Shown here: piece by piece, positions 18,695-26,957 of the stretch | Layout of the letters: the number at the start of each line of letters is the position of its first letter | How positions within the stretch are numbered: the first letter of the stretch is position 1 | Source of the DNA: Variovorax atrisoli 110B | GTDB lineage: Bacteria > Pseudomonadota > Gammaproteobacteria > Burkholderiales > Burkholderiaceae_C | Direction of reading: 5' to 3' | Length of the DNA: 64,000 nucleotides | Assembly (NCBI RefSeq): GCF_000382045.1 | Contig: NZ_KB907455.1 | Location: 310,001-374,000 of the forward strand | Translations under genes and position numbers: made by a program | Notes under the pieces: model-generated | What the model saw: the letters and a program-made list of their open reading frames with translations, nothing else | Told to the model about the DNA's origin: nothing | Database searches by the model: none

Positions 18695-19333
18695 TTATGC
18701 GATGCCTCGTGCGCGCCGGTTCGACATCAGCACGTTGTCCTTCGGAATGGCCTGGCCCTCGCGCATCGCCGAGATCCAGGCGTCCGTCGTGGTCACGGCC
18801 GCGAAGTTGCTGTGGAACACCACGCTGAAGACGCGGTGGATCTCCTCCGCCGTGACCTTGCCCGCGGCGTTCTCGTAGGGGAGGGCGCCGCTGGCGTCGG
18901 AGATGAACTCGACGGCCAGGCCGCGGTGCATGGCCTCGTACACGGTGGAGGCATCGCAGTTGTGCGTCATGTAGCCGGCCACGCTCAGCGTGTCGATGCC
19001 GTGGCGCGCGATCCAGTCGGCGAAGTCGGTGCCGGTGAACACGCTCGGAAAGCTCTTGGTGACGAGGTGATCGTGCGGCCGCTTCGCGATCTCGGGATGC
19101 AGCTGGCCGTTGTGCGCATCGGCCTGGAACACGGGCGCGCCCTTGGGCGCATGGTGGCGCACCACCACCACGGGCGTGCCGGCGGCGTGGGCGGCGTCCA
19201 TGGCCCGGGTCACGTTGGGCAATGTCTGCAGGATGGGCGGGTATTCGATGGGCAGGCCACCGCCTTCGAAGTATTCGTTCTGCACGTCGATGACGACGAG
19301 GGCGCGGCGTGGCGCGGGCGTGTTGCTGCTCAT
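18695..19333 (-). CDS. Isochorismatase-family cysteine hydrolase
   Basis: A 212-residue alpha/beta hydrolase with the triad Asp16 (VVIDVQNEYF), Lys93 (VTKSFPSVF) and Cys126 (YMTHNCDAST) of the isochorismatase/nicotinamidase superfamily. Members hydrolyse isochorismate, nicotinamide, carbamates or maleamate; the substrate is not shown by the sequence. AAGGAG precedes ATG 19333. The gene is divergent from the GlxA-type regulator at 19433, separated by 99 bp. Such hydrolase/regulator pairs are common, and control of this gene by the neighbour is the simplest reading. Confidence 0.88.
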   Translation of the reverse strand: MSSNTPAPRRALVVIDVQNEYFEGGGLPIEYPPILQTLPNVTRAMDAAHAAGTPVVVVRHHAPKGAPVFQADAHNGQLHPEIAKRPHDHLVTKSFPSVFTGTDFADWIARHGIDTLSVAGYMTHNCDASTVYEAMHRGLAVEFISDASGALPYENAAGKVTAEEIHRVFSVVFHSNFAAVTTTDAWISAMREGQAIPKDNVLMSNRRARGIA

Positions 19334-19389
19334 GAATGGCTCCTTCTGCTGTCGGTTCGGACGGCTTGATTCTTCCTGCCGGCACCGCC

Positions 19390-19409
19390 GCCCGAAAGTG
19401 GCCCGAAAG
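19390..19409. promoter_or_regulatory. Direct repeat GCCCGAAAG in the divergent promoter region
   Basis: GCCCGAAAG occurs at 19390-19398 and again at 19401-19409, 11 bp apart, about one helical turn. AraC-type proteins often bind such spaced direct repeats, and the site lies between the isochorismatase-family gene and its neighbouring AraC-type regulator. Assigned by position and pattern only. Confidence 0.35.
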
Positions 19410-19432
19410 CCATTCATCGATAAGATCGGGCC

Positions 19433-20398
19433 ATGAGCTCGCCAGCTACGGAAACCGTCGCCGTCGTCGCCTTCGATGGCATCAGCCCCTTCCACCTTTC
19501 CGTGCCCTGCATGGTCTTCGGCGAAGACCGCACGGACGCGGGCGCATCGCGCTTCCGCGTGCAGGTGTGCGCGTCGGAGCCCGGCGAACTGCGCACCAAC
19601 GCGGGCTTCTCGCTCGTGGTGCCGCACGGGCTGGAGGCGATACGCCGGGCGCGCATCGTGGTGGTGCCTTCATGGCGCGACGACTGCAGCGCGGCGCCGC
19701 CGGCGCTCATCCGGGCGCTGCAGGCGGCGCACCGGCGCGGCGCGACCGTGATGGGCCTGTGCCTCGGCGCCTTCGTGCTGGCCGAGGCCGGCCTGCTCGA
19801 CGGCCGCCCGGCCACCACGCACTGGAAGCTGGCGCCCGCCTTCGCGAAGCAGTACCCGAAGGTGAAGCTGCAGCCCGAGGTGCTCTACGTGGAAGACGGC
19901 AACGTGCTCACCTCTGCCGGCACCGCGGCGGGCATCGACTGCTGCCTGCACCTGCTGCGCGTGCGCTACGGCGCCGAGACGGCCAACCGCGCCGCGCGCC
20001 ACATGGTGGTGGCGCCGCACCGGCAGGGTGGCCAGGCGCAGTACATCGAGCAGCCCGTGCCCGCCGCCGCCGAGCGCGACCGGCTCGCGCCGCTGCTCGA
20101 ATGGCTGGGCCGGCACCTCGACAGGCCGCACGATCTCGACGACCTCGCGCGGCGCGCGCTCATGAGCCGGCGCAACTTCACGCGGCGCTTCCGCGAATCC
20201 ACCGGCACCACCGTCGGCCAGTGGATGCAGAACCAGCGCCTCGCGCTCGCGCAGCGGCTGCTCGAGACCACCGACCATCCGGTGGAACGCATCGCCACCG
20301 GCGCCGGCTTCGGCTCGGCGGTGTCGCTGCGCAAGCACTTCGTCTCGGCCTTCAAGCTGTCACCCACCGCCTACCGCCAGCAGTTCTCGCGCGCATGA
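19433..20398 (+). CDS. GlxA-type transcriptional regulator (DJ-1/PfpI-like domain + AraC HTH)
   Basis: A 321-residue regulator. The N-terminal ~175 residues form a DJ-1/PfpI/class-I amidotransferase-like fold with GLCLGAFVLAEAGLLDG around the would-be nucleophile Cys. The last ~100 residues carry the two AraC helix-turn-helix motifs (LARRALMSRRNFTRRFRE and VERIATGAGFGSAVSLRKHF). In this family the N-terminal domain usually senses a ligand and is not enzymatic. It is divergent from the isochorismatase-family hydrolase, which it probably controls. ATG 19433 gives the normal length; no strong ribosome site is seen. Confidence 0.88.
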   Translation: MSSPATETVAVVAFDGISPFHLSVPCMVFGEDRTDAGASRFRVQVCASEPGELRTNAGFSLVVPHGLEAIRRARIVVVPSWRDDCSAAPPALIRALQAAHRRGATVMGLCLGAFVLAEAGLLDGRPATTHWKLAPAFAKQYPKVKLQPEVLYVEDGNVLTSAGTAAGIDCCLHLLRVRYGAETANRAARHMVVAPHRQGGQAQYIEQPVPAAAERDRLAPLLEWLGRHLDRPHDLDDLARRALMSRRNFTRRFRESTGTTVGQWMQNQRLALAQRLLETTDHPVERIATGAGFGSAVSLRKHFVSAFKLSPTAYRQQFSRA

Positions 20399-20446
20399 AC
20401 GAGAAAGAGGGCGTGCTTCGCATCAGGAAACCCTGAGTGCCAGGGA

Positions 20447-20523
20447 TACCGCGGAACCGGCTTTGCCGGGCCGCAGGTATCGCCCCCTGGAAGGGGGTTG
20501 GCGAAGCGACACGAAGTTGGGGG
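20447..20523 (-). repeat. Dispersed palindromic intergenic repeat (minus orientation)
   Basis: A minus-strand copy of the element described at 12869: ACCGCGGAACCGGCTTTGCC, then the C-run/G-run hairpin, then GGCGAAGCGACACGAAG. It fills most of the gap between the convergent GlxA-type and histidine kinase genes and might serve in transcription termination. Confidence 0.7.
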
Positions 20524-22515
20524 TCAGACCATGATTTGCCGCCGCGTCGTCAGCAGCGCGCGCAGCTTGGCCGGCGCGACCGGCTTGGTCAGCAGCATCA
20601 CGCCGCCGTGGCGCAGCCGCTGAAGCACTTCGGGCCCGGTGGCGCCCGACACCAGCACCGCCAGCGCATCGGGCTGCAGCCGCCGGGCGGCGTCGATCAC
20701 GTCGACGCCATCGCCGTCGCCCGCGAGTTGCAGGTCGCACAGCACCGCGTCGTAGTGGATGTCGCCGGTGCCCAGCCGCGCGATGGCCTCGGCGCCGGTG
20801 CTCACGCATTCGACCTGGCAGCCCCACTGCTCCAGCAGCGCGCGGCTGCCGTCGAGGATGGCGGGGTCGTCGTCCACCACCAGGCATCGCAGTCCGGCCA
20901 GCGGCGCCGGTGCGATCTGCGGCGGCTGGGGCGGCGTCACGTCGGCCAGCCGCGCGGCCGGCAGCGTGAAGGCGAAGGTGCTGCCGGCCTGCAGCGCCGA
21001 GCGCACGGTGATGCGCGTGCCCAGCAGCGCCGCGATGCGCGCGCAGATCGCCAGGCCCAGCCCGAAGCCGCGGCGCCGGTCGCGCTCGGTGTTGGCCACC
21101 TGGTAGAACTCCTCGAAGATGCGTCCCTGGTGGATGGGCGCGATGCCCACGCCGTTGTCGCGCACCTCGATGCGCACGCCGCCCGCGCTGCGCCGCGCCG
21201 CCACCAGCACCGTGCCGCCCTCGGGCGCGTGGCGCAGCGCGTTGGTGACGAGGTTGCCGACGATGCGCCGCAGCATCGACGCATCGGATCGCACGGCCAG
21301 CCCGCGGTCGCTCCAGCGCAGCCGCACGCGGGCCTCGACGGCGGCTGCGGCGTGCTGTGCGTCGAGCTGGTCGAACAGCTCCGCGAGCGGCACCTTGGCG
21401 ATGGCCGGCGTGAGCACCTGCGCGTCGAGCCGCGAGATCTCGAGCAGGTCGTCCAGCAGCACGCCCATGAACTCGGTGCTCTCCTGCAGCCGCAGCACGG
21501 CCGGGCGCTGCGCGGGCGAGGCGCCGGGCAGCAGGCCGTCGATGAACAGGCCCATGGCATGCAGCGGCTGGCGCAGGTCGTGGCTCGCGGCCGCGAGGAA
21601 GCGTGCGCGCGAGAGGGCCGCCTGCTCGGCCTCGGCCATGCGCTGCAGCGCGACGGCGGTGGCCTCGCGCACCTGCTCCTCGCTGACCTGGCGGTTGCGC
21701 TGCAGGCGCTCGGCCAGCCGGTCGATGTCGTGCGCGAGCACCGCGAGCTCGTGCGTGCCTCGCGCGCCGCCTTCCGCCACGTCGCAGCGCACCTCGAAAT
21801 GCCCCGCCTCCAGCGCCGCGACCGTGCGCGACACGCGCCGCAGCGGCCGCGCCACCGTGCGCGCCATGTGCCGCACCGAGGCCCACGCCGCGATCAGCGC
21901 GACCAGCGCGATGCCGACGCCCGCGATGAGCGAGCGGCTGCGCTCGCGCGTGTAGGCCGTGGTGTCGCGGAAGGTCTGCACCAGCCCGATGGGCGCATCG
22001 CCCGCCGCGGTGGAGCCGGCGGGCGCGAAGGCGCTGGCGCGCGAGGCCTCGCGCAGCGTGACCGGCGAGGTGAACATGCGCAGCTGCCCCAGCGACGGCG
22101 TCTTGGGCCCGGCGGTCACGTAGATGCCGGCGCTGTTGCTGATCTCCACGCGCGTGACCTGCCCGCCGCGCAGCGCGGCATTGGCCACGTTCTGCAGGGC
22201 CGGCACATCGCCCGCGTAGAGGCTCAGGTCGGACATGGCCGCCACCTGCTTCGCGACGGACTGGCCTTCGGCGTCGAAGGCGGCTTCGAGGGTCTGCAGC
22301 CGGTTGTGCGTGAACCAGCCGGTGAGCGCCAGCGCCACCGCCGCGCACGGCACCACGCCGAGGCGGAACAGGTCGCGCTGGAGGTTGCCGCGCAGGACCA
22401 GCGTGTGCGGCGAGCGGAAGGACGCGGGCGGCTGCGAAGCCGAAGCGGCCGGCGCATCCGCACCCTCCGCCCCCGTGGGCTCGGCCGGGTCGAGGGAAGG
22501 TGGAGCGCTGCTCAT
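20524..22515 (-). CDS. Hybrid histidine kinase with C-terminal receiver domain
   Basis: A 663-residue membrane sensor. A Ser/Pro-rich start precedes TM1 (about 50-70), a periplasmic domain (about 71-190), TM2 (about 196-216) and a HAMP segment. The HisKA box FLAAASHDLRQPLHA has phosphoacceptor His312. The HATPase domain shows NLVTNALRHA, DNGVGI and GFGLGLAI. A C-terminal receiver (about 540-655) has acidic residues in VVDDDPAI, phosphoacceptor Asp594 (VLCDLQLAG) and Lys in LTKPV. Its start overlaps the stop of the upstream solute-binding-protein gene by ATGA, so the two are coupled and that protein is the likely ligand sensor. No DNA-binding response regulator is encoded nearby. Confidence 0.9.
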   Translation of the reverse strand: MSSAPPSLDPAEPTGAEGADAPAASASQPPASFRSPHTLVLRGNLQRDLFRLGVVPCAAVALALTGWFTHNRLQTLEAAFDAEGQSVAKQVAAMSDLSLYAGDVPALQNVANAALRGGQVTRVEISNSAGIYVTAGPKTPSLGQLRMFTSPVTLREASRASAFAPAGSTAAGDAPIGLVQTFRDTTAYTRERSRSLIAGVGIALVALIAAWASVRHMARTVARPLRRVSRTVAALEAGHFEVRCDVAEGGARGTHELAVLAHDIDRLAERLQRNRQVSEEQVREATAVALQRMAEAEQAALSRARFLAAASHDLRQPLHAMGLFIDGLLPGASPAQRPAVLRLQESTEFMGVLLDDLLEISRLDAQVLTPAIAKVPLAELFDQLDAQHAAAAVEARVRLRWSDRGLAVRSDASMLRRIVGNLVTNALRHAPEGGTVLVAARRSAGGVRIEVRDNGVGIAPIHQGRIFEEFYQVANTERDRRRGFGLGLAICARIAALLGTRITVRSALQAGSTFAFTLPAARLADVTPPQPPQIAPAPLAGLRCLVVDDDPAILDGSRALLEQWGCQVECVSTGAEAIARLGTGDIHYDAVLCDLQLAGDGDGVDVIDAARRLQPDALAVLVSGATGPEVLQRLRHGGVMLLTKPVAPAKLRALLTTRRQIMV

Positions 22516-23594
22516 CGCGGGGCCGCGAGCCGGTCGGTCAGTTCCCGTTCCTCCGGCAGGCGCAGGCCGAGTCCGCGTGCCACGGTGGCGTTGACGCGCA
22601 CGGCGGCCGGCGTAGCGGCTTCCACCAGCGGCGCGTTGTTGCTGCTGCCCGCCCCGGCCGCGGCGGCGCTCGCGACCTTCTGCCCGAGCTGACGCGCCTG
22701 CTGTGCGAGTTGCGAGGGCGTGGAGACCGCCGCTGCCAGCCCGCCCGACCGCACCAGCCCCTCGCTGGCGCCGAACACCGGCAGGCCCGCGCTCGCGCCG
22801 GCGCGCAGCACCGACAGCGTGGCCGCCTGGTTGTCGCCGATCAGGTCGGGCAGCACCATCAGCGCGTCGCTCTGCGGCACCACCAGCCGCAGCGCCGAGG
22901 CGATCGACCGCGCGTCGGGCACGTACTCCACGCGCAGGTCCCATGCCGGGTTCGCGCCCTGGGCGGCGCGCTGCAGTTCGCGCACCAGCGGCTCCGACTC
23001 CGGCGTGGCGACCACGCCCACGCGGTGCTTCTGCGGCAGCACCGCATTGACCAGCGCGAGCTGGTCGGCCATGGCCGGGTCGCGCAGCAGCACGCCCACG
23101 CGGCGGTCGCCGCGCCGCAATGCCGGACTGGATGCCTTGAGCGTCTCGTATTCGAGCCGGCTGAGCATCGCCAGCACCAGCGGCTCCTGGCCCGGCCGCT
23201 CGATGGCGGCGCGCGCGGCGGCAGGGCCGACGGCCATGGTGAGCGGCGCATCGGCGGCCGCGCTGCGCAGGCTGCGCGTGCGCACGCCCGCGTTGGCGGC
23301 GCGTTCTTGATCGGGGGCGGGAGCGAGGGCCGCCGCTTCGGGCTGCGCGACGGCCGCACCGCCCGGCGGGATGCGCACCAGCTCGAACCTGCCGCCGGGC
23401 TCCTGGTCGGCGCGCAGCTGCTGCACGAACTCGGAAGAGGCCGCCATGTCGTCGCCCATCAGCACCGTGAGGCTCACGGCCGCCGCGCCGCCGGCCGCCG
23501 CGGCCCAGGCGAGCATCGCCGCCAGCGCGATGCGGACGGCGCGCCACGGCCTTCTCGAGGAGGGCGGGAGGACGGGAATCACGGCAACAAACAT
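22512..23594 (-). CDS. Periplasmic solute-binding protein, ABC_sub_bind-like
   Basis: A 360-residue exported protein: a signal segment (about 15-40, Ala-rich and ending in GAAA) followed by a two-lobe periplasmic-binding fold. Motifs such as RRVGVLLRDPAM, VVPQSDALMVLPD and SAGLPVFGASEGLV resemble the ABC_sub_bind (TrpX/YtfQ-like) group, though the match is distant. No permease or ATPase gene adjoins; instead it is coupled by a 4-bp overlap to the hybrid kinase, so a sensory role is more likely than transport. The ligand is unknown. Confidence 0.65.
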   Translation of the reverse strand: MFVAVIPVLPPSSRRPWRAVRIALAAMLAWAAAAGGAAAVSLTVLMGDDMAASSEFVQQLRADQEPGGRFELVRIPPGGAAVAQPEAAALAPAPDQERAANAGVRTRSLRSAAADAPLTMAVGPAAARAAIERPGQEPLVLAMLSRLEYETLKASSPALRRGDRRVGVLLRDPAMADQLALVNAVLPQKHRVGVVATPESEPLVRELQRAAQGANPAWDLRVEYVPDARSIASALRLVVPQSDALMVLPDLIGDNQAATLSVLRAGASAGLPVFGASEGLVRSGGLAAAVSTPSQLAQQARQLGQKVASAAAAGAGSSNNAPLVEAATPAAVRVNATVARGLGLRLPEERELTDRLAAPR

Positions 23595-23654
23595 GGACTG
23601 CTTCCGCAGCGAGAGGCGAATGACCCAATGTAAGGACGCCCCCTTCTTCGCGCG

Positions 23655-23672
23655 ATAAGGCGGAGGGCTTAT
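23655..23672. promoter_or_regulatory. Operator-like palindrome ATAAG-N8-CTTAT
   Basis: ATAAGGCGGAGGGCTTAT is an 18-bp near-palindrome about 60 bp upstream of the start of the solute-binding-protein/kinase operon that runs leftward from 23594. Position and symmetry suit a dimeric regulator site. No protein can be assigned. Confidence 0.4.
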
Positions 23673-23755
23673 GTCAGCGTCCGCGGCGCCCTGCCGGTGT
23701 GACGAATTCCTCGCGGCGATGGCCGCAAGGCCTATGCCTGACGGAGTAGCTGGTT

Positions 23756-23849
23756 CTCCCCCAGGCTTCGCGCACTTCGTGTTGCGCGCGCCTTCCCCCT
23801 TCCGGGGGCAACACCAGCGGCCCGGCGAAGCCGGTTCCGCGGTGTTTCG
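23756..23849 (+). repeat. Dispersed palindromic intergenic repeat
   Basis: A plus-orientation copy of the element described at 12869 (CCCCCAGGCTTCGCGCACTT ... GCCGGTTCCGCGG), with the central hairpin CCCCCTTCCGGGGG. It lies between the end of the second kinase gene and the promoter region of the first sensory operon. The rest of 23595-23865 holds the ATAAG palindrome and nothing else recognised. Confidence 0.7.
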
Positions 23850-23865
23850 CGCAGGCAGACATTCT

Positions 23866-25758
23866 TTAAGCGCTGGCTGCCTGCGCTGCCGCGGCTCGCT
23901 GCGCCTGGATCGCCTGGCGCAGCACGCGCGGCGACACCGGCTTGTAGAGCACCGTGATGCCGGCGCTCGCCACCTCGCGCAGGCGGTCGGGCTTGGTCTC
24001 GCCGGTCACAAGCAGGCGGGCGGTGCCCGGGCCGATGCCGCGCGGATGGCGCTCCAGCGCGGCGATCACGTCCAGGCCGTTGTCGCCGCCTTGCAGCAGC
24101 AGGTCGCTGATGACCACGTCGGGCGGCTGCGCCCAGCCGTCGGCCATGGTCAGCGCCTCGGCGCGGGTCTGCGCGGGCAGCACCTCGGCGCCCCAGTTGG
24201 AGAGCACCACCGTCAGGCCCTCGAGGATGGTGCGCTCGTCGTCGATCACGAGGATGCGCACGCCGGCCAGGCTCTCTTCTTCCTCGATGGCGGCGAGGGA
24301 GGGCGCCGCCGCGGGCACCGGCAGCGCGGCGGCGGCCGAGCGCACCAGCACCCGCACGCAGGTGCCCTTGTTCAGCTTCGATGTCAGATCCACGCGCGTG
24401 TTGAGCAGCTCGGCCAGCCGCTGCACCGTGGCCAGGCCCAGCCCCATGCCGCGCGCGCCGCGCGATGCCGCCTGCCGGCCCGCGGGCTCGACCTGGTAGA
24501 ACTCCTCGAACACCCGCGCCTGATGGTGCGCGGCGATGCCCACGCCGGTGTCGACCACGTCGATGCGCACGCCCCGCCCGCGCCGCCGCGCGCCGATCAG
24601 CACGCCGCCCTCGATGGTGTGGCGCAGCGAGTTCGACACCAGGTTGTTCAGGATGCGCGAGAGCATCACGTAGTCGCAGCGCACCCACACGTCGGTCTTG
24701 CGCACCACCAGCCGCAGGCCCTGCTGCTCGGCCACCGGTCGGAAGTTGCGGCTGATCTCCTCGAAGAGCCGGTCGAGCGGGAAGTCGATCCACTGCGGCT
24801 GCAGCACGCCCGCGTCCAGCTGCGACAGGTTCAGCAGCTCGGAGAAGAGGCGGTCCAGCGAATCCACGCACTCGCGGATGTGGCCGATGCGCTGCAGCTT
24901 CACCGGATCGCTCTCGCCGTTGGCCAGCCCGTCGGAGAAGAGCGTGAGCGCGTGCAGCGGCTGGCGCAGGTCGTGGCTGGCGGCGGCCAGCAGCCGGGTC
25001 TTGGCCTGGCTGGCCACTTCGAGCAGCTGGTTCTTGCGCGCCAGCTCGGCGGTGGCCTCGTTGATGCGGCTCTGCAGCAGCCGGTGGCTTTCGGCGAGCG
25101 CGCGCGCGGCCTCGTTGAAGCCCTGCTGCAGGTGGCGCACCTCGGCCGTGCCCTCGATGGCCACGCTCGCGTCCTCGCCCGCGCCCAGCCTGTCGACCGC
25201 CTTGCCCAGCGCGCGGATCGGCTCGCTGATGCGCCTGGCGGCCCACCAGCCGGCCAGGCCCACGCCCACCAGGCTGATCGCGAGCACCAGGCCCACGTTG
25301 AGCCACACCGAGCGCCGCGCGCTCTGCACGGCCGCCAGGCTCATCTCGACCATCACCTTGCCGTTGTGGCGGCCGTCGTCGCTCACGATGGGCACCACCA
25401 CCTGCAGGCCCTCGGCGCGGGCGCGGTCCATGGTCTCGGAGTTGGCGACGATCTCGCCGTCCTCCGTCCAGATCTGCACCTGCTGCACGTTGGGCTGGTA
25501 GGTGCCCGACTGGGCGGTGCGCGCCAGCGCGCGGCGGTCCATGCGCGCCAGCGGCGCCTGCGCCACCGTGGCCACCTGCAGCGCCACGGTCTGCGCGTTG
25601 GCGCGCATCAGCTCGGTGAGGTTGCCCAGGTGCTGGCGCGTCAGCACGGCGATGGCTGCCAGCGTGGCCAGGGCCGCCGGCACCATCGCCAGCAGGATCA
25701 GCTGCTGGGCGAAGGTCAGGCGCCCCAGGCTCCTGATGACGCGGAAGTTCCAGTTCAT
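23866..25758 (-). CDS. Second hybrid histidine kinase with C-terminal receiver domain
   Basis: A 630-residue membrane sensor with the same layout as the kinase at 20524: TM1 (about 17-40), a periplasmic domain (about 41-155), TM2 (about 160-182), HAMP, a coiled segment, then HisKA with His262 (AAASHDLRQPLHAL), HATPase (NLVSNSLRH, DTGVGI, GMGLGLA) and a receiver with Asp552 (VISDLLLQGG) and LYKPV. It is divergent from the two PhnD-type binding proteins at 25872-28015, which probably provide its ligand input. No partner response regulator is adjacent. Confidence 0.9.
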   Translation of the reverse strand: MNWNFRVIRSLGRLTFAQQLILLAMVPAALATLAAIAVLTRQHLGNLTELMRANAQTVALQVATVAQAPLARMDRRALARTAQSGTYQPNVQQVQIWTEDGEIVANSETMDRARAEGLQVVVPIVSDDGRHNGKVMVEMSLAAVQSARRSVWLNVGLVLAISLVGVGLAGWWAARRISEPIRALGKAVDRLGAGEDASVAIEGTAEVRHLQQGFNEAARALAESHRLLQSRINEATAELARKNQLLEVASQAKTRLLAAASHDLRQPLHALTLFSDGLANGESDPVKLQRIGHIRECVDSLDRLFSELLNLSQLDAGVLQPQWIDFPLDRLFEEISRNFRPVAEQQGLRLVVRKTDVWVRCDYVMLSRILNNLVSNSLRHTIEGGVLIGARRRGRGVRIDVVDTGVGIAAHHQARVFEEFYQVEPAGRQAASRGARGMGLGLATVQRLAELLNTRVDLTSKLNKGTCVRVLVRSAAAALPVPAAAPSLAAIEEEESLAGVRILVIDDERTILEGLTVVLSNWGAEVLPAQTRAEALTMADGWAQPPDVVISDLLLQGGDNGLDVIAALERHPRGIGPGTARLLVTGETKPDRLREVASAGITVLYKPVSPRVLRQAIQAQRAAAAQAASA

Positions 25759-25820
25759 GAGGGCATCGCAGGCATGGGCGCCGAGCTTAGGAGGGCGTTC
25801 CGGGGCAGGAAAGCTGGGAA

Positions 25821-25856
25821 AAACATCACAACAAATGTTTGCAATTGATATTTAAT
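25821..25856. promoter_or_regulatory. AT-rich divergent promoter region
   Basis: An A/T-rich pocket in otherwise GC-rich DNA between the divergent kinase gene and the PhnD-like genes. It contains the inverted repeat AAACAT (25821-25826) / ATGTTT (25835-25840) and the -10-like TATTTAAT at 25849-25856. Exact promoter elements cannot be fixed by eye. Confidence 0.4.
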
Positions 25857-25871
25857 GGCGTCCGCGCTGCC

Positions 25872-26957
25872 ATGTTAGACCCGCCGATGCGCGCCGGCCC
25901 TATGTCTTTCGCTTCAGAAATGCTGGCTTCCCTGCGCCGATTCGCCGAGTTCTCAGCCGCCGTGCTCCGCGCGGGCACCCTGGCGCTGCTCACGGCGCTG
26001 CCCCTCGCGGCGCCTGCCCAGGTCAATCCGCTGGACGGCCCGGTGCGCTTCGGCATCCTGCCGCTGGGCGGTGCGTTCGAATCGCGCAGCGACTGGGACC
26101 CGCTCCTGGCCGAGCTCAGCCGCGCGATCAACCGGCCGGTGAGCGTGCTGTCGGTCAACTCGTACGAGGCGCTGGAGCAGGCCATCCAGCGCGACGAGGT
26201 CGACATGGCCTTCCTCTCCGGGAAGATGGCGCTCGATGCCGTCACCCAGCGGCGCATGAAGGTGGTGGCGCAGGTGGTGCGCCATGACGGCCTGCCGGGC
26301 TACCGCGCGCTGCTGCTGTCGCGCAAGGCGCCGCCCTTCAATTCGCTGAAGAACCTGCTGGAGCAGCCCGATCGCTGGCGGCTCGCGCGCGGCGAGAAGC
26401 AGTCGGTGTCGGGCTTCATCGTGCCGCAGCTGCAGCTCTTCCTGCCGAACCACATCGCGATGGAGACGCGCTTCCGCAGCGAGATCGTGGGTACCCACCA
26501 GGCCACCGCTCTGGCCGTGGCCAACAACGAGGCCGACGTGGCCACCAACAACACCGCCGACTTCGAGCGCTTCAAGACGCGCTTTCCGGCCGAGACCGAG
26601 CGGCTGCAGGTGCTGTGGGAGTCCGACCTGATCCCGCATGCGCAGATCGTGGTGCGGCGCGAATACACGCCCGAGCTGCGCAAGCGCGTGCAGGCCTTCC
26701 TTGTGGCCTACGGGCGCGGCAAGGGCCCGCGCGGCGACGCCGAGCGCGTGGTGCTGAAGTCGCTGCACGACCTGGCCGGCTTCGTGGCGGCCGACAACAG
26801 CTCGCTGCAGCCGGCCGCCAAGCTGGCCTACCAGCTCGCGAAGCAGAACGCCATGACCGCGCAGTGGGTGAACGACGCCGCGCGCGAAGCCCGGCTGCAG
26901 CGCATCGAGAGCGGCTACGCCGAGCAGGTCAGCGTGCTGAAGGACGTGTCGCCATGA
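25872..26957 (+). CDS. PhnD-type periplasmic phosphate/phosphonate-like binding protein 1
   Basis: About 361 residues. A signal sequence (ALLTALPLAAPAQ) precedes a PhnD/type 2 periplasmic-binding fold with FGILPLGGAFESRSDWDPLL, DEVDMAFLSGKMALDAV and VGTHQATALAVANNEADVATNN. The start is uncertain: ATG at 25872, 25887, 25902 and 25920 all lie in frame without a good ribosome site, and the last two give a more usual signal peptide length. It is ~60 % similar by eye to the next gene, which it overlaps by ATGA, a tandem duplication. No transporter genes adjoin; a sensory role with the divergent kinase is inferred. Ligand unknown. Confidence 0.8.
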   Translation: MLDPPMRAGPMSFASEMLASLRRFAEFSAAVLRAGTLALLTALPLAAPAQVNPLDGPVRFGILPLGGAFESRSDWDPLLAELSRAINRPVSVLSVNSYEALEQAIQRDEVDMAFLSGKMALDAVTQRRMKVVAQVVRHDGLPGYRALLLSRKAPPFNSLKNLLEQPDRWRLARGEKQSVSGFIVPQLQLFLPNHIAMETRFRSEIVGTHQATALAVANNEADVATNNTADFERFKTRFPAETERLQVLWESDLIPHAQIVVRREYTPELRKRVQAFLVAYGRGKGPRGDAERVVLKSLHDLAGFVAADNSSLQPAAKLAYQLAKQNAMTAQWVNDAAREARLQRIESGYAEQVSVLKDVSP

